Below, in pieces: positions 6,514 to 7,437 of a DNA stretch of 7,437 nt. The notes under the pieces were generated by a model that saw only the letters and a list, made by a program, of their open reading frames with translations, was not told where the DNA came from and searched no databases. The DNA comes from Planctomycetota bacterium (GTDB taxonomy: Bacteria > Planctomycetota > Phycisphaerae > Sedimentisphaerales > SM23-30): positions 1 to 7,437 of the forward strand of contig JAKQBU010000500.1 of assembly GCA_029573975.1 (NCBI GenBank). The letters run 5' to 3'. Each line of letters starts with the position of its first letter. Positions within the stretch are counted from its first letter, which is position 1. A program made the translations under genes and the position numbers.

Positions 6514-6584
6514 AGCGGGCGATGGGAATCGAACCCACATGGCCAGCTTGGAAGGCTGGAGCTTTACCATTAAGCTACGCCCGC
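6514..6584 (-). tRNA. tRNA-Gly, anticodon TCC
   Basis: The minus strand folds into a complete cloverleaf of 71 nt. The acceptor stem GCGGGCG/CGCCCGC is perfect, the D arm is GCTT...AAGC, and the anticodon stem CCAGC/GCTGG has loop CTTCCAA (anticodon complement at 6550-6552). The T arm has GTGGG, loop TTCGATT and CCCAT. The discriminator base is T. The terminal CCA is not encoded; a run of seven T follows at once on the minus strand, so CCA must be added after transcription. No intron is present. Its 3' end faces the catabolic module. Confidence 0.5.
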
Positions 6585-6599
6585 ACAACGGGTTGGGTA

Positions 6600-6628
6600 T
6601 ATCTAGCAGAATGGCGGCTCGCTGTCAA
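6600..6628 (-). promoter_or_regulatory. Promoter of tRNA-Gly
   Basis: On the minus strand a perfect TTGACA (6628-6623) is followed after 17 nt by TAGATA (6605-6600), preceded by TGC as in extended -10 elements. Transcription would begin near 6593, about 9 nt before the mature tRNA 5' end. The site lies downstream of smpB, so the tRNA can be expressed independently of it. Confidence 0.5.
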
Positions 6629-6671
6629 GAAATTTTAGGGTAGATTAGCATAGAATTTGCAGGCAGTTATG

Positions 6672-6705
6672 AAAAAACGGGGAAACCGGCCGAATTCAGC
6701 GCCGG
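6672..6705 (-). terminator. Possible intrinsic terminator of smpB, overlapping its stop codon
   Basis: On the minus strand CCGGC (6705-6701) and GCCGG (6690-6686) form a 5-bp GC stem with a 10-nt loop that contains the smpB TGA. After the stem come TTTCCCCG and then six T (6677-6672). The T-run is 8 nt from the stem, further than in a textbook terminator, so termination may be inefficient. Confidence 0.5.
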
Positions 6706-7190
6706 AATTTCTTCTGCATGGCCCGGCTGATGTCACGGGTCATTTCCCGGTCTTTGACTTTCTGGCGTTTATCACCGTGGGTTTTTCCCTGGGCCAGGGC
6801 GATTTCGATTTTGGCCAGGCCATGGACAAAATAAATCCGCAGGGGGACCAGGGTGAAGCCTTTTTGGGTTAATTTGGTCTGGATTTTTTTCATCTCCCGG
6901 CGATGCACCAGCAGTTTCCGGGGGCGGAGCGGGTCGTGATTGGCGATATTGCCGTATTCGTAGATGGGGATATTGCAGCCCATCAGGTAGAGTTCGTCAT
7001 CACGGATCCGGGCAAAGGCCTCTTCCAGGTTGGCTTTGCCCTGCCGGAGGGTTTTGACCTCGGTCCCGACCAGAACCAGGCCGGCCTCGAATTTTTCCAG
7101 CAGTTCAAATTCAAAACGAGCCTTTTTATTGGTAATCGTCGGGGTGAATTTGCCTGCCGATTTACTGGTATTGTCAGATTTTTTCGCCAT
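6696..7190 (-). CDS. smpB: SsrA-binding protein SmpB (164 aa)
   Basis: SmpB binds tmRNA and delivers it to stalled ribosomes for trans-translation in the cytoplasm. All family landmarks are present in order: NKKARFEFEL at 21-30, GLVLVGTEVKTLRQGKANL at 37-55, YLMGCNIPIYEYGN near 68-81, NHDPLRPRKLL at 84-94, and GKTHGDKR at 135-142. A basic C-terminal tail to KKFRR follows; this tail enters the ribosomal decoding region in known SmpB proteins. Length is normal. I chose the ATG at 7190. An in-frame TTG at 7208 would add six residues, but it leaves only about 7 nt after the likely transcription start, while the ATG has GTGGA at 6 nt and gives the usual MAKK start. The ssrA gene for tmRNA is not in the window. 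Confidence 0.5.
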   Translation of the reverse strand: MAKKSDNTSKSAGKFTPTITNKKARFEFELLEKFEAGLVLVGTEVKTLRQGKANLEEAFARIRDDELYLMGCNIPIYEYGNIANHDPLRPRKLLVHRREMKKIQTKLTQKGFTLVPLRIYFVHGLAKIEIALAQGKTHGDKRQKVKDREMTRDISRAMQKKFRR

Positions 7191-7221
7191 ATAATGTCCA
7201 CGCTGCAATCATTAAAAATAA

Positions 7222-7230
7222 AGTATAGCA
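7222..7230 (-). promoter_or_regulatory. Extended -10 promoter of smpB
   Basis: On the minus strand TGCTATACT carries a 5/6 match -10 box (TATACT, 7227-7222) with the TGn extension. The -35 is weak (TTTCTT at 16 nt), as is common with extended -10 sites. Transcription would start near 7215, about 25 nt before the ATG at 7190. Confidence 0.5.
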
Positions 7231-7331
7231 TATTCTTTTGAAAAAGAAATGGTTTGTTTTTTCGACAATTGCCCGCGAAGGTCAGATAACTGTGGCAAAC
7301 TGGTTAAGATACAAATGATAGGGATGGTATG

Positions 7332-7394
7332 AAAAAAAAACTTTAAAAAAAATCATAAGTTGATTTGGCACAGGCCCGTTTTAGAGTTTATAAT
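7332..7394 (+). promoter_or_regulatory. Strong plus-strand promoter with upstream A-tracts
   Basis: TTGGCA (7365-7370, 5/6 match) and a perfect TATAAT (7389-7394) are spaced by 18 nt. Runs of nine A (7332-7340) and eight A (7345-7352) lie upstream at about -69 to -49, where UP elements or bent DNA raise promoter activity. RNA would begin near 7401. It drives a gene outside the window and diverges from smpB. Confidence 0.5.
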
Positions 7395-7426
7395 AGAAGG
7401 AAGGGAAGAACGACTGGACAGCAACC

Positions 7427-7433
7427 AGGAGGT
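7427..7433 (+). promoter_or_regulatory. Perfect Shine-Dalgarno for a gene starting beyond the right edge
   Basis: AGGAGGT matches the 16S anti-Shine-Dalgarno fully and ends 4 nt before the window edge. With normal spacing the start codon would fall at about 7438-7443. No start codon is visible inside the window, so the product is unknown. Confidence 0.5.
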
Positions 7434-7437
7434 TAGA

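Noticed and set aside
7206..7208. In-frame TTG as an earlier smpB start.
   Set aside because: It lies only about 7 nt after the likely transcription start and adds six non-conserved residues; the ATG at 7190 has a fair ribosome site and the usual MAKK beginning.
7366..7381. TGGCAC followed by a T-rich stretch, resembling a sigma-54 promoter.
   Set aside because: The -12 element TTGC is missing at the required spacing (CGTT instead), while a sigma-70 pair fits the same stretch well.
1..7437. CRISPR arrays, transposases, phage genes, toxin-antitoxin pairs, tmRNA or riboswitches.
   Set aside because: No regularly spaced repeats, no recombinase or toxin-like frames, no ssrA tag sequence and no known aptamer pattern were found on either strand.

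Overview
The window is a compact bacterial segment, GC-rich in its genes with AT-rich gaps. It has Shine-Dalgarno sites, sigma-70-like promoters, a tRNA gene and smpB. Nothing fixes the taxon. A secreted GH36-type glycosidase beside an SGLT-like sodium symporter and a small sugar-oxidation operon would suit a Planctomycetota/PVC-like polysaccharide degrader, but this is a low-confidence guess.

Layout: (1) Positions 1-1317, minus strand: the N-terminal 439 codons of an exported GH36-like alpha-galactosidase whose 3' end lies outside the window. (2) Positions 1423-4538, minus strand: a tight four-gene operon reading gntR(FCD) > SDR dehydrogenase > amidohydrolase_2/lactonase-like > second SDR dehydrogenase, with a 4-nt overlap and then 15- and 12-nt gaps. 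(3) Positions 4539-4688: a 150-bp divergent control region with a sigma-70 promoter for the transporter, a palindrome of the kind bound by FCD-type GntR repressors lying over its -10 box, and a second perfect dyad next to it. (4) Positions 4689-6386, plus strand: a sodium:solute symporter of the SGLT branch. (5) Positions 6514-6584, minus strand: tRNA-Gly(TCC) with a good promoter. (6) Positions 6696-7190, minus strand: smpB, with its own promoter and a possible terminator. (7) Positions 7209-7437: a divergent intergenic region ending in a strong plus-strand promoter and a perfect Shine-Dalgarno, so a gene should begin just beyond the right edge.

Proposed joint function (inference): the secreted glycosidase frees a sugar such as galactose, the symporter imports it, one SDR oxidises it to a lactone, the amidohydrolase opens the lactone to the aldonate, and the second SDR oxidises a later intermediate. 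The FCD regulator would sense a pathway acid and control both the operon and the symporter. No sugar-acid dehydratase, kinase or aldolase is visible, so the pathway is incomplete here and the substrate is not proven.

The catabolic operon and symporter share a strongly C-rich plus strand whatever the gene direction. This reverses in the tRNA/smpB part, a compositional boundary that the gene layout alone does not explain. Gaps at 1318-1422 and 6387-6513 contain no gene that I can support.
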